Part shown: piece by piece, positions 15,320 through 23,198 of the stretch
Numbering within the stretch: position 1 is the stretch's first letter
Layout of the letters: every line of letters starts with the position of its first letter
Assembly (NCBI GenBank): GCA_035541935.1
Contig: DATKMJ010000070.1
Location: 1 to 47,127 of the forward strand
Reading direction: 5' to 3'
From: Candidatus Binatia bacterium
GTDB lineage: Bacteria > Vulcanimicrobiota > Vulcanimicrobiia > Vulcanimicrobiales > Vulcanimicrobiaceae
DNA length: 47,127 nucleotides
Made by a program: the position numbers and the translations under genes
Notes under the pieces: generated by a model
Told to the model about the DNA's origin: nothing
Databases searched by the model: none
The model's input: only the letters and a program-made list of their open reading frames with translations

Positions 15320-15887
15320 TGGTTGGCTCCTTCGTCGGTTCCTTCGTCTGGACTGAGAACTTCGGCGGACCGGTCGGCACCGCGCGCGGCGCCAGGATCA
15401 TAAACATGTTCTTTCCTTCGAGCCGGGGCTCGCGTTCGACCGTGGCGAGCGGAGACATGTCCTCCGCCATGCGATCGAGCAGCCTGCGCCCGAACGACGT
15501 ATACGTGATCTCTCGCCCGCGGAACATGATCGTTACCTTGATCTTGCTACCGTCGAGCAGCAACCGTTCGGCCATTCGCGCCTTCGTTTCGTAGTCGTGC
15601 GTCTCGATCTTGGGACGCAGTTTCACTTCCTTGAGCTCGAAATGCCGTTGCTTCTTCCGAGCGTCCTTGTCTTTCTTCGACTGTTCGTACTTCAGGCGTC
15701 CGTAATCGGCGATCTTGCAGACCGGCGGCTGCGCCGTCGGCGAGACTTCGATCAAATCGAGCCCCGCGGCTCGAGCGCGCGCGAGCGCGTCTTCGGTTTG
15801 CAGTATCCCGAGTTGATTGCCGTGTTCGTCGATCACCCGTACCGCACGAATGCGTATCTGATCGTTGACGCGCAGAAGTTTTGCTAT
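15312..15887 (-). CDS. infC: Translation initiation factor IF-3, with AUA start codon
   Basis: A 191-aa IF-3 when started at ATA 15885-15887. The N-domain reads LLRVNDQIRIRAVRVIDEHGNQLG; the linker and C-domain follow (RGREITYTSFGRRLLDRMAED). The first ordinary start is GTG at 15836, but it would remove the conserved LRVNDQIRIRAVR strand. An in-frame TGA stands two codons upstream of ATA, and no ATG, GTG or TTG lies between. GGAG at 15896-15899 is eight bases from the ATA. infC is known to use rare starts (AUU, AUC, AUA) in many bacteria, which lets IF-3 inhibit its own initiation. The C-terminus has an added KEPTKEPTSA tail. It overlaps rpmI. Confidence 0.93.
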   Translation of the reverse strand: MAKLLRVNDQIRIRAVRVIDEHGNQLGILQTEDALARARAAGLDLIEVSPTAQPPVCKIADYGRLKYEQSKKDKDARKKQRHFELKEVKLRPKIETHDYETKARMAERLLLDGSKIKVTIMFRGREITYTSFGRRLLDRMAEDMSPLATVEREPRLEGKNMFMILAPRAVPTGPPKFSVQTKEPTKEPTSA

Positions 15888-16019
15888 GTGTCAGTCTCCA
15901 AAAAGAAAAAGGCGCTGCCGGAGCAGCCCCACTACGGAACCCGCCGAGAGTCCCTTACAGTGAAGACCGGATCGCCCGAGGGCATCCGGTGAGCGGCCCG
16001 AGCCGCTGCTTCGGCTCGG
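15888..16019 (-). promoter_or_regulatory. Structured infC leader with possible attenuator
   Basis: About 130 bases separate rocD from infC. On the minus strand the leader holds a perfect eight-pair hairpin (15998-16019, arms CCGAGCCG/CGGCTCGG), a second hairpin (15967-15989, CCGGAT/ATCCGG plus GCCC/GGGC), then an intrinsic terminator (15900-15930) right before the Shine-Dalgarno. The segment CCGAAGCAGC in hairpin 1 could pair with GCTGCTCCGG in the terminator 5' arm at nine of ten positions, offering an antiterminator. This matches the logic of L20/IF-3 autoregulated leaders, though the regulator is inferred. Confidence 0.6.
15900..15930 (-). terminator. Intrinsic terminator inside the infC leader
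   Basis: Minus strand GGGGCTGC - loop - GCAGCGCC forms an eight-position stem with one G-G mismatch, followed by TTTTTCTTTTT. The T-run touches the GGAG ribosome binding site of infC, so the hairpin could stop transcription before infC and, if formed, also affect ribosome access. Confidence 0.75.
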
Positions 16020-16021
16020 AA

Positions 16022-16052
16022 AGAATATCACGCCCCGCCGGGGGAGTGTCAA
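16022..16052 (-). promoter_or_regulatory. Promoter for infC-rpmI-rplT
   Basis: A consensus TTGACA -35 (16047-16052) contains the rocD stop codon. Two overlapping -10 choices follow: GATATT at 17-base spacing, or TATTCT with a TGn extension at 19-base spacing. A GC-rich inverted sequence lies in the spacer. The predicted start near 16015 falls inside the first leader hairpin, so the exact start needs mapping. Confidence 0.5.
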
Positions 16053-17269
16053 GGGCGAGCGGCCGCCGCGTCGAGCGCCTGCGCGAAGCGCTCCAAAAGG
16101 AAGGCGACCGCGGCGTCGTCGATGACGAGCGGCGGCGCGAGGCGCAGGACGTCGCGATGGGTGTCCTTCGCGGCCACGCCGGCCTCGAGCAGGGCGTGCG
16201 AGAGCCGCTTCGCCGAAATCCGCAGCGCGATGCCGATCAGCAGGCCTCGCCCCCTGACGTCGGCGATCGCCGGCGAGCCGAGCGCTCGCAGCCCGCGCAC
16301 GATCTCGGCGCCGGCGCGGCGCGCCCGCGCCGCGAGATCTTCCGATACGATGACGTCGAGCGACGCTTGGGCAACGGCACAGGCGAGCGGGTTCCCGCCG
16401 AACGTGCTGCCGTGATCGCCGGGCTGAAAGAGGCGCATCAACTCGTCGTCGGCGAGCGCCGCGGAGACCGGATAGTATCCGCCGCCGAGCGCCTTCCCGA
16501 CGATGAGCACGTCGGGCCTCACGCCCTCGTGATCGCACGCGAACATGTCGCCGGTTCTCCCGAAACCGGTCTGCACTTCGTCGGCGAGCATGAGGACGTT
16601 AGTGCGCGTGCAGAGGTCGCGCACGCTCCGCAGATACCCGTCGGGCGGAACGTTGACGCCGCCCTCGCCTTGGATCGGCTCGATCAGCACCGCGCACGTG
16701 TTCGGCGCGATCGCGCGCTCGAGCGCGCCGGCGTCGCCGAACGGCACCGCGACGAAGCCGGGAACGAACGGACCGAAGCCGGCGCGGTACTCCGGCGTCG
16801 TGCTTGCGCTTACCGCAGCGATCGTGCGGCCGTGAAAGTTCTGCGAGAAGACGACGATCTCGGCGGCGTTCTCCGGAATTCCCTTGCCTGCGTATCCCCA
16901 GCGCCGCGCGAGCTTCAGCGCGGTCTCGACGGCCTCGACGCCGGTGTTCATCGGGAGCGCCTTCTCGAAGCCGCACACGCGCGTCAACGCTTCGAGAAAC
17001 GCCGGCATGCGATCGTTGCGCATCGCCCGCGACGTCAGCGTGACGCGTCCCGCCTGTTCGACGAGCGCGGCCTTGACCTGCGGGTGACAGTGCCCGATGT
17101 TGACCGCGGAGTACGCGCTGACGCAGTCGAGATATCGCTTCCCCGCGACGTCCCAGAGCCAGACGCCCTCGGCCCGCTCGACGACCACGTCGAGCGGCGC
17201 GTAGTTGCGAGCGCCGTAGCGCTCCTCGTCGGCGATCAGTTCGCGCGCGCGATCGGAGAGGAGATACAT
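16049..17269 (-). CDS. rocD: Ornithine-oxo-acid aminotransferase
   Basis: A 406-aa class III PLP aminotransferase started at ATG 17267-17269. The N-terminal GARNYAPLDVVVERAEGVW and CVSAYSAVNIGHCHP segments are characteristic of ornithine aminotransferase rather than acetylornithine or GABA enzymes. The PLP lysine is Lys259 in VGKALGGGYYPVSA, and the preceding ADEVQTGFGRTG holds the ring-contacting Asp. It converts ornithine and 2-oxoglutarate to glutamate semialdehyde and glutamate, linking arginine breakdown to proline and glutamate. It is divergent, with 24 bases between, from the hydrolase at 17294; its stop codon lies in the infC -35 box. Confidence 0.93.
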   Translation of the reverse strand: MYLLSDRARELIADEERYGARNYAPLDVVVERAEGVWLWDVAGKRYLDCVSAYSAVNIGHCHPQVKAALVEQAGRVTLTSRAMRNDRMPAFLEALTRVCGFEKALPMNTGVEAVETALKLARRWGYAGKGIPENAAEIVVFSQNFHGRTIAAVSASTTPEYRAGFGPFVPGFVAVPFGDAGALERAIAPNTCAVLIEPIQGEGGVNVPPDGYLRSVRDLCTRTNVLMLADEVQTGFGRTGDMFACDHEGVRPDVLIVGKALGGGYYPVSAALADDELMRLFQPGDHGSTFGGNPLACAVAQASLDVIVSEDLAARARRAGAEIVRGLRALGSPAIADVRGRGLLIGIALRISAKRLSHALLEAGVAAKDTHRDVLRLAPPLVIDDAAVAFLLERFAQALDAAAARP

Positions 17270-17293
17270 GCCGATGCTCTTAAGGACTTTTCC

Positions 17294-18157
17294 TTGGCTA
17301 CCTCTTTTGGTCGTCTCGAGCGGCTTATCGCCCGCGATCATCCCGGCGTCGGCGAACGAGGGCGCACGCTCGCCTTCCTTCACCCGGTGCGGCCGAAGCG
17401 CGCCTTCGTCTTGATACACGGGATGAGCGCGAGTCCCGCGCAGTTCGAGCGCGTCGCGCGCGATCTCTACGAGCGCGGTCACAACGTGATCGTGCCGCGC
17501 CTGCCGCGCCACGGCCACGCGGACCCGCTCTCGACGGCGCTCGAACGCTTGCGGCCGGACGAGCTCTACGAAGCGGTCGCCGACTACGTAACGATCGCGC
17601 GCGAACTCGGCGAGCGCGTCACGGTTGCGGGCTTCTCGCTCGGCGGACTTCTCGCGGCGTGGGTCGCGCAGCACTATGCGATCGAGCGAGCGGTGCCCGT
17701 CGCGCCGTTCTTCGGCGTATCGCTGATTCCGAACAAGTTAATGAGCACCGTCAGCGAGTGGCTTCTTCGCATGCCCAATCGCTTTCACTGGTGGAACCCG
17801 ATCCTGCGCGAGCGGCACGTCTCCCTCACCGGATATCCGCGCTACGCGACGCACGCGGTCGCCCACTCGTATCGGATCGCCCGATCGCTGCTCGACGAAG
17901 CGCAGACCCACTCGCCGCTCGCGGAGCACGTCACGATCGTCTCGAACGCGGCCGAGGTCGCGGTGAACAACTACGCGATCCGCAAGCTTTACAAAAGCTG
18001 GCGCCGGCTTCGCCCGGGAGCGATCGAGATGCGGCGCATCACCGGGCTGCCGCTCTCGCACGACATCGTCTCGCCGCTGCGTCCGTGGCGGCTCGCCGAT
18101 CGCGCGCACCCGCATCTCCTCGGCGCGATCGATCCCGTTCCCGAACCGCTCGGCTAA
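17294..18157 (+). CDS. Alpha/beta hydrolase (carboxylesterase-like)
   Basis: A 287-aa hydrolase begun at TTG 17294-17296, which has an AAGGA site eight bases upstream; no ATG or GTG is available before the core fold. The oxyanion segment VLIHGMSASPAQF, the nucleophile elbow GFSLGG (Ser115), and a C-terminal LSHD histidine are seen. Substrate is unknown. The frame upstream of 17294 is open only because it is antisense to rocD. No signal peptide, so cytosolic. It precedes tag by six bases, and tag overlaps the next hydrolase gene, so the three may be co-transcribed. Confidence 0.8.
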   Translation: MATSFGRLERLIARDHPGVGERGRTLAFLHPVRPKRAFVLIHGMSASPAQFERVARDLYERGHNVIVPRLPRHGHADPLSTALERLRPDELYEAVADYVTIARELGERVTVAGFSLGGLLAAWVAQHYAIERAVPVAPFFGVSLIPNKLMSTVSEWLLRMPNRFHWWNPILRERHVSLTGYPRYATHAVAHSYRIARSLLDEAQTHSPLAEHVTIVSNAAEVAVNNYAIRKLYKSWRRLRPGAIEMRRITGLPLSHDIVSPLRPWRLADRAHPHLLGAIDPVPEPLG

Positions 18158-18163
18158 GGTCGA

Positions 18164-18715
18164 GTGAGTCCGCGGCGCTGCCCGTGGGCGAAGGCGTCGC
18201 CCATGATCGAGTACCACGACGACGAGTGGGGCGTGCCGCTCCACGACGACGACGGACTCTTCGAACTGCTCGTGCTCGAAGGAGCGCAGGCGGGCTTGAG
18301 CTGGGAGACGGTCTTGCGCAAGCGCGGTCGCTACCGCGAACTCTTCGCGAACTTCGATCCCGTCAAGGTCGCGCGATTCACGCCGGCCCGCATCGAGAAG
18401 ATCCTGCGCGATCCCGGCATCGTTCGGAATCGCGCGAAGGTCGAATCGGCGGTCGGCAACGCCCGCGCCCTCTTGCGCGTGCGCGACGAGTTCGGTTCGT
18501 TCGACGCGTACGTCTGGCAGCTCGTCGGCGGCAAGCCGATCGTCAACCGTCGCCGCGGCCGAGGCGACGTGCCCGCCTCGACGCCGCAATCCGAGGCGAT
18601 GAGCGCCGATCTTCGCCGGCGCGGCTTCCGATTCGTCGGCCCGACGATCTGCTACGCCTTCATGCAGGCGTCCGGCATGGTCAACGACCACCTCGCGAGC
18701 TGCGCGTGGCGTTAG
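18164..18715 (+). CDS. tag: DNA-3-methyladenine glycosylase I
   Basis: A 183-aa Tag enzyme from GTG 18164. It follows E. coli Tag along its whole length: IEYHDDEWGVP, LEGAQAGLSWETVL, GNARA, and RGFRFVGPTICYAFMQASGMVNDH. The structural zinc ligands of the family are present as Cys6, His18, His176 and Cys180. It removes 3-methyladenine from alkylated DNA, starting base excision repair. Its stop overlaps the next gene by ten bases. Confidence 0.95.
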   Translation: MSPRRCPWAKASPMIEYHDDEWGVPLHDDDGLFELLVLEGAQAGLSWETVLRKRGRYRELFANFDPVKVARFTPARIEKILRDPGIVRNRAKVESAVGNARALLRVRDEFGSFDAYVWQLVGGKPIVNRRRGRGDVPASTPQSEAMSADLRRRGFRFVGPTICYAFMQASGMVNDHLASCAWR

Positions 18716-20259
18716 CGGCGATCGTTCTCGCAGCGGCGACGAGCGCTCCGAGCCCCGCGCCCGTCGTGCCCGATGGAACGTATCGCTACGAGACGCGAAT
18801 CGGCGGACGCACCGCCGGCAGGAGCACGATCGTCGTGCGCCACGAAGGCAACGTCGTTACCGTGCGCGAGAGCGCCACGCTCGCGGGCGCGTCGCTCGTC
18901 TCAGAGCGCACGATCGACGCGTCGAGTTTCGCCACAATCTCCTACGCGGTGGACTACCTCGGGACGCACGCGGTCGTCTCGATTCTCGGCAACGATGCGA
19001 CGGTGATCCAGGGCGAAACGACGCTGAAGATATCGGCGCCGCCGGGCGCCCCCTTCGTCGTCAGCGACAACATGGTGGCGGGTTTCGCGCAGATCCCGGC
19101 AACGCTGCACGCGAGCGGCGAGAAGCAACTGACGCTGGCCTGTCTCTGCGGCGGAGGCTTCATCCCCGTTCCCGTCAAGGCGACCGCGGCGCGCCCCGGC
19201 GTCGTGACGATCTCCGTGCAGGATCTCGCTGCGACGCTGACGTTCGATCCCCGCAGCTACGCGCTGCGTCGCTTCGAGCTTCCCGCGCAGCAGCTCACGA
19301 TCGCGCTCGTCTCCTACGACCGGCAGGTCGTGCCGCTTCCGCAGCCCGTCGTCCCAACGCCGATGCCGCTGCCTTCCGCGAACTACCAGTCGCGCGACGT
19401 CGCGATCGCGGCGGACGACGGCGTGACGCTCGCCGGCACGCTCACCGTGCCGGCCGCGGCGACGCAGCCGGTTCCCGGCTTCGTCTTCGTGCACGGAAGC
19501 GGCTGCATAGATCGCGACGAGACGATCGGACCGAACAAGGTCTTCGCGCAGCTTGCCAACCGTCTCAGCAACGACGGTTACGCCGTGCTGCGATACGACA
19601 AGCGCTCCTGCGGAAAGAGCGGCGGTACGTTCGCGGCGCGCGATCGCTTGATCGCCGACGCGCGCGACGCGATCGCCTTCCTGCGCGCGCAGCCCGGCGT
19701 CGATGCGAAGCGCATCTTCGTGCTGGGACACAGCGAGGGCGGCGAACTCGCGCCAAGCATCGCGATCGACGACGGCAAGCTTCGCGGAATCGTCCTGCTC
19801 GCGCCCCCGGCGCTGCCGCTCGACAAGATTCTGCTGCAGCAGATCGTCGCGCAAGCGCCGCCCGCCGATCGGGCGGCGGTCGAGCAGAAAGAGAGCGCGG
19901 ATATCGCCGCGATCGCCGCGGGAAAGAAGCCCGGCGCGAGCAATGCGTGGCTGCGCAGTTCCTTCGGGATCGACCCGGCCGACCTGATCGCTCGGGTTCC
20001 GTGTCCGATCCTCATCGTGCAAGGCGGCAAAGACATTCAGGTCTTGCCGACCGACCTGCCGCGCCTCGTGGATGCGGCGAAGGCGGCGCATCGCACCGTG
20101 ACCGTCGTCACGCTCGACGACGACGACCACATCTTCATCAAATTGCCGCCGAACGAACCGTCGACCGGCGGCGAGTATTTTACGCCCGCGACGCTCGATC
20201 CGGCGCTCTACGCGGCGATCGAAGACTGGTTAAATGTAGAAGCGAAGCTTCGGCCATAG
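18706..20259 (+). CDS. Exported alpha/beta hydrolase with N-terminal beta domain
   Basis: A 517-aa protein from GTG 18706-18708. A short hydrophobic leader (ALAAIVLAAATSAPSPAP) suggests export, though it lacks the usual basic residue before it. Residues ~25-220 form a beta-rich domain of repeated short strands that I cannot assign. From ~225 a serine hydrolase domain follows: FVFVHGSGCIDRDE, the nucleophile elbow GHSEGG with Ser343, Asp443 in VQGGKD and His475 in DDDDHIF, a complete triad. It resembles the S9/dienelactone-hydrolase-like esterases; the substrate is unknown. It overlaps tag by ten bases and the convergent GT39 gene by 30. Confidence 0.82.
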   Translation: MALAAIVLAAATSAPSPAPVVPDGTYRYETRIGGRTAGRSTIVVRHEGNVVTVRESATLAGASLVSERTIDASSFATISYAVDYLGTHAVVSILGNDATVIQGETTLKISAPPGAPFVVSDNMVAGFAQIPATLHASGEKQLTLACLCGGGFIPVPVKATAARPGVVTISVQDLAATLTFDPRSYALRRFELPAQQLTIALVSYDRQVVPLPQPVVPTPMPLPSANYQSRDVAIAADDGVTLAGTLTVPAAATQPVPGFVFVHGSGCIDRDETIGPNKVFAQLANRLSNDGYAVLRYDKRSCGKSGGTFAARDRLIADARDAIAFLRAQPGVDAKRIFVLGHSEGGELAPSIAIDDGKLRGIVLLAPPALPLDKILLQQIVAQAPPADRAAVEQKESADIAAIAAGKKPGASNAWLRSSFGIDPADLIARVPCPILIVQGGKDIQVLPTDLPRLVDAAKAAHRTVTVVTLDDDDHIFIKLPPNEPSTGGEYFTPATLDPALYAAIEDWLNVEAKLRP

Positions 20260-21738
20260 CGTCGCGAGCGGCTCGCGGATTCCGGTGCATACCGTGATTG
20301 GAATCCGGCGCTCGTACGAGATCGCCCACGGCGAATCGAACGTCGCCGCCCGGCGCGCGGTGCGAAAGAGGCGATCCGAGGCTCCGCAGTCGCCGTTGAC
20401 GTCGATGACGACGTTACCCGAAAACCCGTGCGTTCCCCAGAGCCAGTAGTTGTTGTGACCGGATAGCGCCGGCGGCAGGCCGTACGGAGCGCCGAAGAAA
20501 TCGATGGCCGCCGCCTCGCCGTAGTTGCTTCCGACGATCGCCGCCTGCGCGCGCTGCGCCGGCGGGAGCGATTCGTAGACCTGCGCGACCGTTGCCGCCA
20601 ACTCGGGCCAGCCGTGCATGTCGGCGTAATCCTCCGGCAGCGTCGAGGTGCGCATTCGTTCGGTCTGCATCGTCTTGCGGCTGAGGTGCAGCGTCGCGCC
20701 GACGAACTGCGAGTAACGCACCATCGCTTCCTCGGAGAGCACCGGCAGGGTAAACGGCGCGAAGAAGCATCCGGCGGCGAGCGCCGCGAAAACGATCGCG
20801 CCCTGCAGCGCGATCCGGCGCTTCGTCCAGCCGTCGATCGAGGCGCCCCCGGCCGCGATGAGGATCGGGTAGAAATCGCTCGCGTAATAGTGCTTCGCGT
20901 GCGCCGCGATCATCGCGAGCGTCAGCACGACGAATGCGTAGGCGAGAAAACGCGCCGAGCGATTGAAGAAGAGCGTGACGAGGCCGATCAGCCAGATCGG
21001 CGAGAGAAAGAGATTCGTGAGCAGCAGTTGCTGGAAGAGATAGAGCGGCGGAGAGGCGACGAGATTCTTTCCGTTCTGACCGTTGCGTAGCAGCTCCCAC
21101 ATCGGAAAACCGTGGATCGCCTGCCAGACGAAGTTTGGGAGCGCGATTGCGGCCGCTAGGAGCGTGCCCGCGAGGAACCATCGCGACGCCAGAACGCGCC
21201 GCTCCGGAACGAGCAGCAGCCCCGCGACGATCGCAACCGCAAAGAAGAGCACGCTGTATTTGCTCTCGCCGCTGATGCCGATCGCGGCGCCGGCGGCGAG
21301 CCAGAGGCGCGGATCGCCGCCCTTGACGATGCGCAGCACGTAGAGCGCCGCGAGCGGCCAGAGCCAGAGCCCGACCATATCGGGCCCGACCTTCATGCCG
21401 AAGCTCATGAGAACGCCCGCGAAGAAGTAGGCGATCGCGGCGAGGATCTGCGCGAACGCGCCGCCGCCCAGTTCGACTGCGAGCAGGCACGTGACGTAGG
21501 CGCCGGCGGCCGCGAAGACCGCGGGAACCGCCCGCAAGAGAAAGAGCGAGTGCCCGAAGCGTTGGGATCCCGCCGCGAGAAGCGGCGCGATCGGCGGCTG
21601 ATCCACGTAGCCCCATGCCGGGTGAAAGCCGCAGATGATGAAGTAGAGTTCGTCGCGGAAGAAGCCGTAGTGCGGATTGCCGATCAGATGAGCGGCGAGC
21701 GTTACGAGCGCGGCAGCGAGCGGGATGCGCCGGATCAC
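20230..21738 (-). CDS. GT39/ArnT-like membrane glycosyltransferase
   Basis: A 502-aa polytopic protein from GTG 21736-21738, overlapping the upstream DUF2723 stop as GTGA. The first periplasmic loop has RDELYFIICGFHPAWGYVDQPPIAP; its Asp-Glu pair is the catalytic signature of the GT-C family 39 / PMT_2 fold. About ten more hydrophobic helices follow, then an extracytoplasmic C-terminal domain from ~residue 340. Such enzymes transfer a sugar from a polyprenyl-phosphate donor to protein, lipid A or glycan. Lipid or protein acceptor cannot be read from sequence. It is the last gene of the run from 27866. Confidence 0.86.
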   Translation of the reverse strand: MIRRIPLAAALVTLAAHLIGNPHYGFFRDELYFIICGFHPAWGYVDQPPIAPLLAAGSQRFGHSLFLLRAVPAVFAAAGAYVTCLLAVELGGGAFAQILAAIAYFFAGVLMSFGMKVGPDMVGLWLWPLAALYVLRIVKGGDPRLWLAAGAAIGISGESKYSVLFFAVAIVAGLLLVPERRVLASRWFLAGTLLAAAIALPNFVWQAIHGFPMWELLRNGQNGKNLVASPPLYLFQQLLLTNLFLSPIWLIGLVTLFFNRSARFLAYAFVVLTLAMIAAHAKHYYASDFYPILIAAGGASIDGWTKRRIALQGAIVFAALAAGCFFAPFTLPVLSEEAMVRYSQFVGATLHLSRKTMQTERMRTSTLPEDYADMHGWPELAATVAQVYESLPPAQRAQAAIVGSNYGEAAAIDFFGAPYGLPPALSGHNNYWLWGTHGFSGNVVIDVNGDCGASDRLFRTARRAATFDSPWAISYERRIPITVCTGIREPLATLWPKLRFYI

Positions 21739-23198
21739 GGCTCTACCTGGAAGAGCTCGTGATAGGCGTCGAGATTCGCGTAATCGTGCGTGCCGGCGAG
21801 GCTCTCGACGTCGTGCGGGTTGACGAGCACGAAGACGGGACGCTGCTTGGCCCAGCGGCGGTAGAGATCCACGCGCAGTTTGTCGTCGGAGACGACGATG
21901 CGCGCGGGGAGCGATCCATCCACGTAGGCGCCGTAGGCGAGCGAGGTCGCGTCGAGCCAACCCGTGACGATCACGCTTCCTCTCGGCGCCTCGGAGCGGA
22001 CCGCATTGATGACCCACCGGCCATCCTCACCGGCGGCGTGCTGGAAGAAGCCGCGTTGCGCGTGGAACGCAAGCGCCGCTCCGGTCGCGAGGAAGAGCGC
22101 GAGCGCGCCGTGCAGCATCGCGTACTCGGCGCCCTTCGATTGCGGCGTCAGCGCGCCGAGCAGCGGCACGGCGATCCACGAGGCGAGCAGCCGGTAGCGC
22201 CCGACGTCGCTCTCGTTAGGATAGACGACGGAGAAGAGCAGTCCCGCCGTGCAGGCGATCGCGAGCACGAGCGTCGCGCGCCAATCGCGCCGCCAGGCAG
22301 CGACGAGCCCGCCGAAGACCAAGAGCGTCGCAAACGTGCCGTACTGCGCGTGCACGCCGTCGACGAACGTCCAGATCGCCGCGCTGACGTGCACGGGGTT
22401 GAGCGATGCGAGCAGGTACGATGGCGTGTGAAACTCGCTGCCGGTCAGTTCGGTCATCAGCCCGTGCCACGTGCGCGGATCGTTGTAATTCCAGAAGATG
22501 CCGCCGCCCGCTCCGGGGAGCGCGGAGGCGGGATCGAGGTGCGCCGCGACGACGGCCGCCGACCGCAACGGAAGATAGAGGTAGAGCGCAAGGCAGGCCG
22601 CGGCGAGCGAGATCGAGCCGGCAAAGAGCCGCAGCGACGGGCGCCGCCGCGCGACGAACGCCGCGACGATCAGCGCGGGCAGCACCCAGAGCGCGTTGGG
22701 ATGCGCTGCCATCCCGAGACCGCAGAGCGCGAAGGCGGCGGCGAACCACCGATCGCCGCCGCCGCGCATCCAACGGATCGCGGAGTAGACGGCGAGCGCG
22801 CAGCATGCGACCGCGAGATCTTGCGCTTCGGCCCGGATCGCGTGCGCGAAGACGTTCTGCGTGAACGCGAACCAGAGCGTCGAGAGGAGCGCGACGAGCG
22901 GGCTCGCTCCGAACTCCAGCGCGACGCCGTAGGCTGCGACGGCGGCGACCGCGATGGCGACGCCGCTCATCGCGTTCATGCGCCACGCGATCGTGCCGAA
23001 GACGAAGGCGTGCGACCAGGCCCACCCGAGCAGCACGTAGAGCGGAAAGCCCGTCGGATGCGCGATGCCGAGGATGTAGGGCACGCCCTGCAGCTCGGCG
23101 GTGTCCCACGAGGCAGGCTCGAACGACGCGCCGGCGACGTAGGCGATCGCGGGAAGCGCGAACGCCGCGATCGCGCCGGCGATCGCCCCTCGGCTCAC
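21735..23198 (-). CDS. DUF2723 (TMEM260-like) membrane glycosyltransferase
   Basis: A 487-aa membrane protein from GTG 23196-23198, overlapping the tricorn stop as GTGA. The segment SWDTAELQGVPYILGIAHPTGFPLYVLLG after the first helix is the DUF2723 signature, with Asp and Glu at the place of the GT-C catalytic acids. About ten hydrophobic helices and a soluble C-terminal part from ~residue 380 follow. The animal homologue TMEM260 is an O-mannosyltransferase; bacterial members are mostly unstudied. Together with the GT39 gene and the GH125 mannosidase it suggests mannose-type glycan chemistry; this is inference. Confidence 0.83.
   Translation of the reverse strand: MSRGAIAGAIAAFALPAIAYVAGASFEPASWDTAELQGVPYILGIAHPTGFPLYVLLGWAWSHAFVFGTIAWRMNAMSGVAIAVAAVAAYGVALEFGASPLVALLSTLWFAFTQNVFAHAIRAEAQDLAVACCALAVYSAIRWMRGGGDRWFAAAFALCGLGMAAHPNALWVLPALIVAAFVARRRPSLRLFAGSISLAAACLALYLYLPLRSAAVVAAHLDPASALPGAGGGIFWNYNDPRTWHGLMTELTGSEFHTPSYLLASLNPVHVSAAIWTFVDGVHAQYGTFATLLVFGGLVAAWRRDWRATLVLAIACTAGLLFSVVYPNESDVGRYRLLASWIAVPLLGALTPQSKGAEYAMLHGALALFLATGAALAFHAQRGFFQHAAGEDGRWVINAVRSEAPRGSVIVTGWLDATSLAYGAYVDGSLPARIVVSDDKLRVDLYRRWAKQRPVFVLVNPHDVESLAGTHDYANLDAYHELFQVEP

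Noticed and set aside
15881-17293. N-terminal extension of the alpha/beta hydrolase into a 758-codon frame
   Set aside because: The upstream part is antisense to rocD and has no protein-like pattern; TTG 17294 with AAGGA starts at the real fold.
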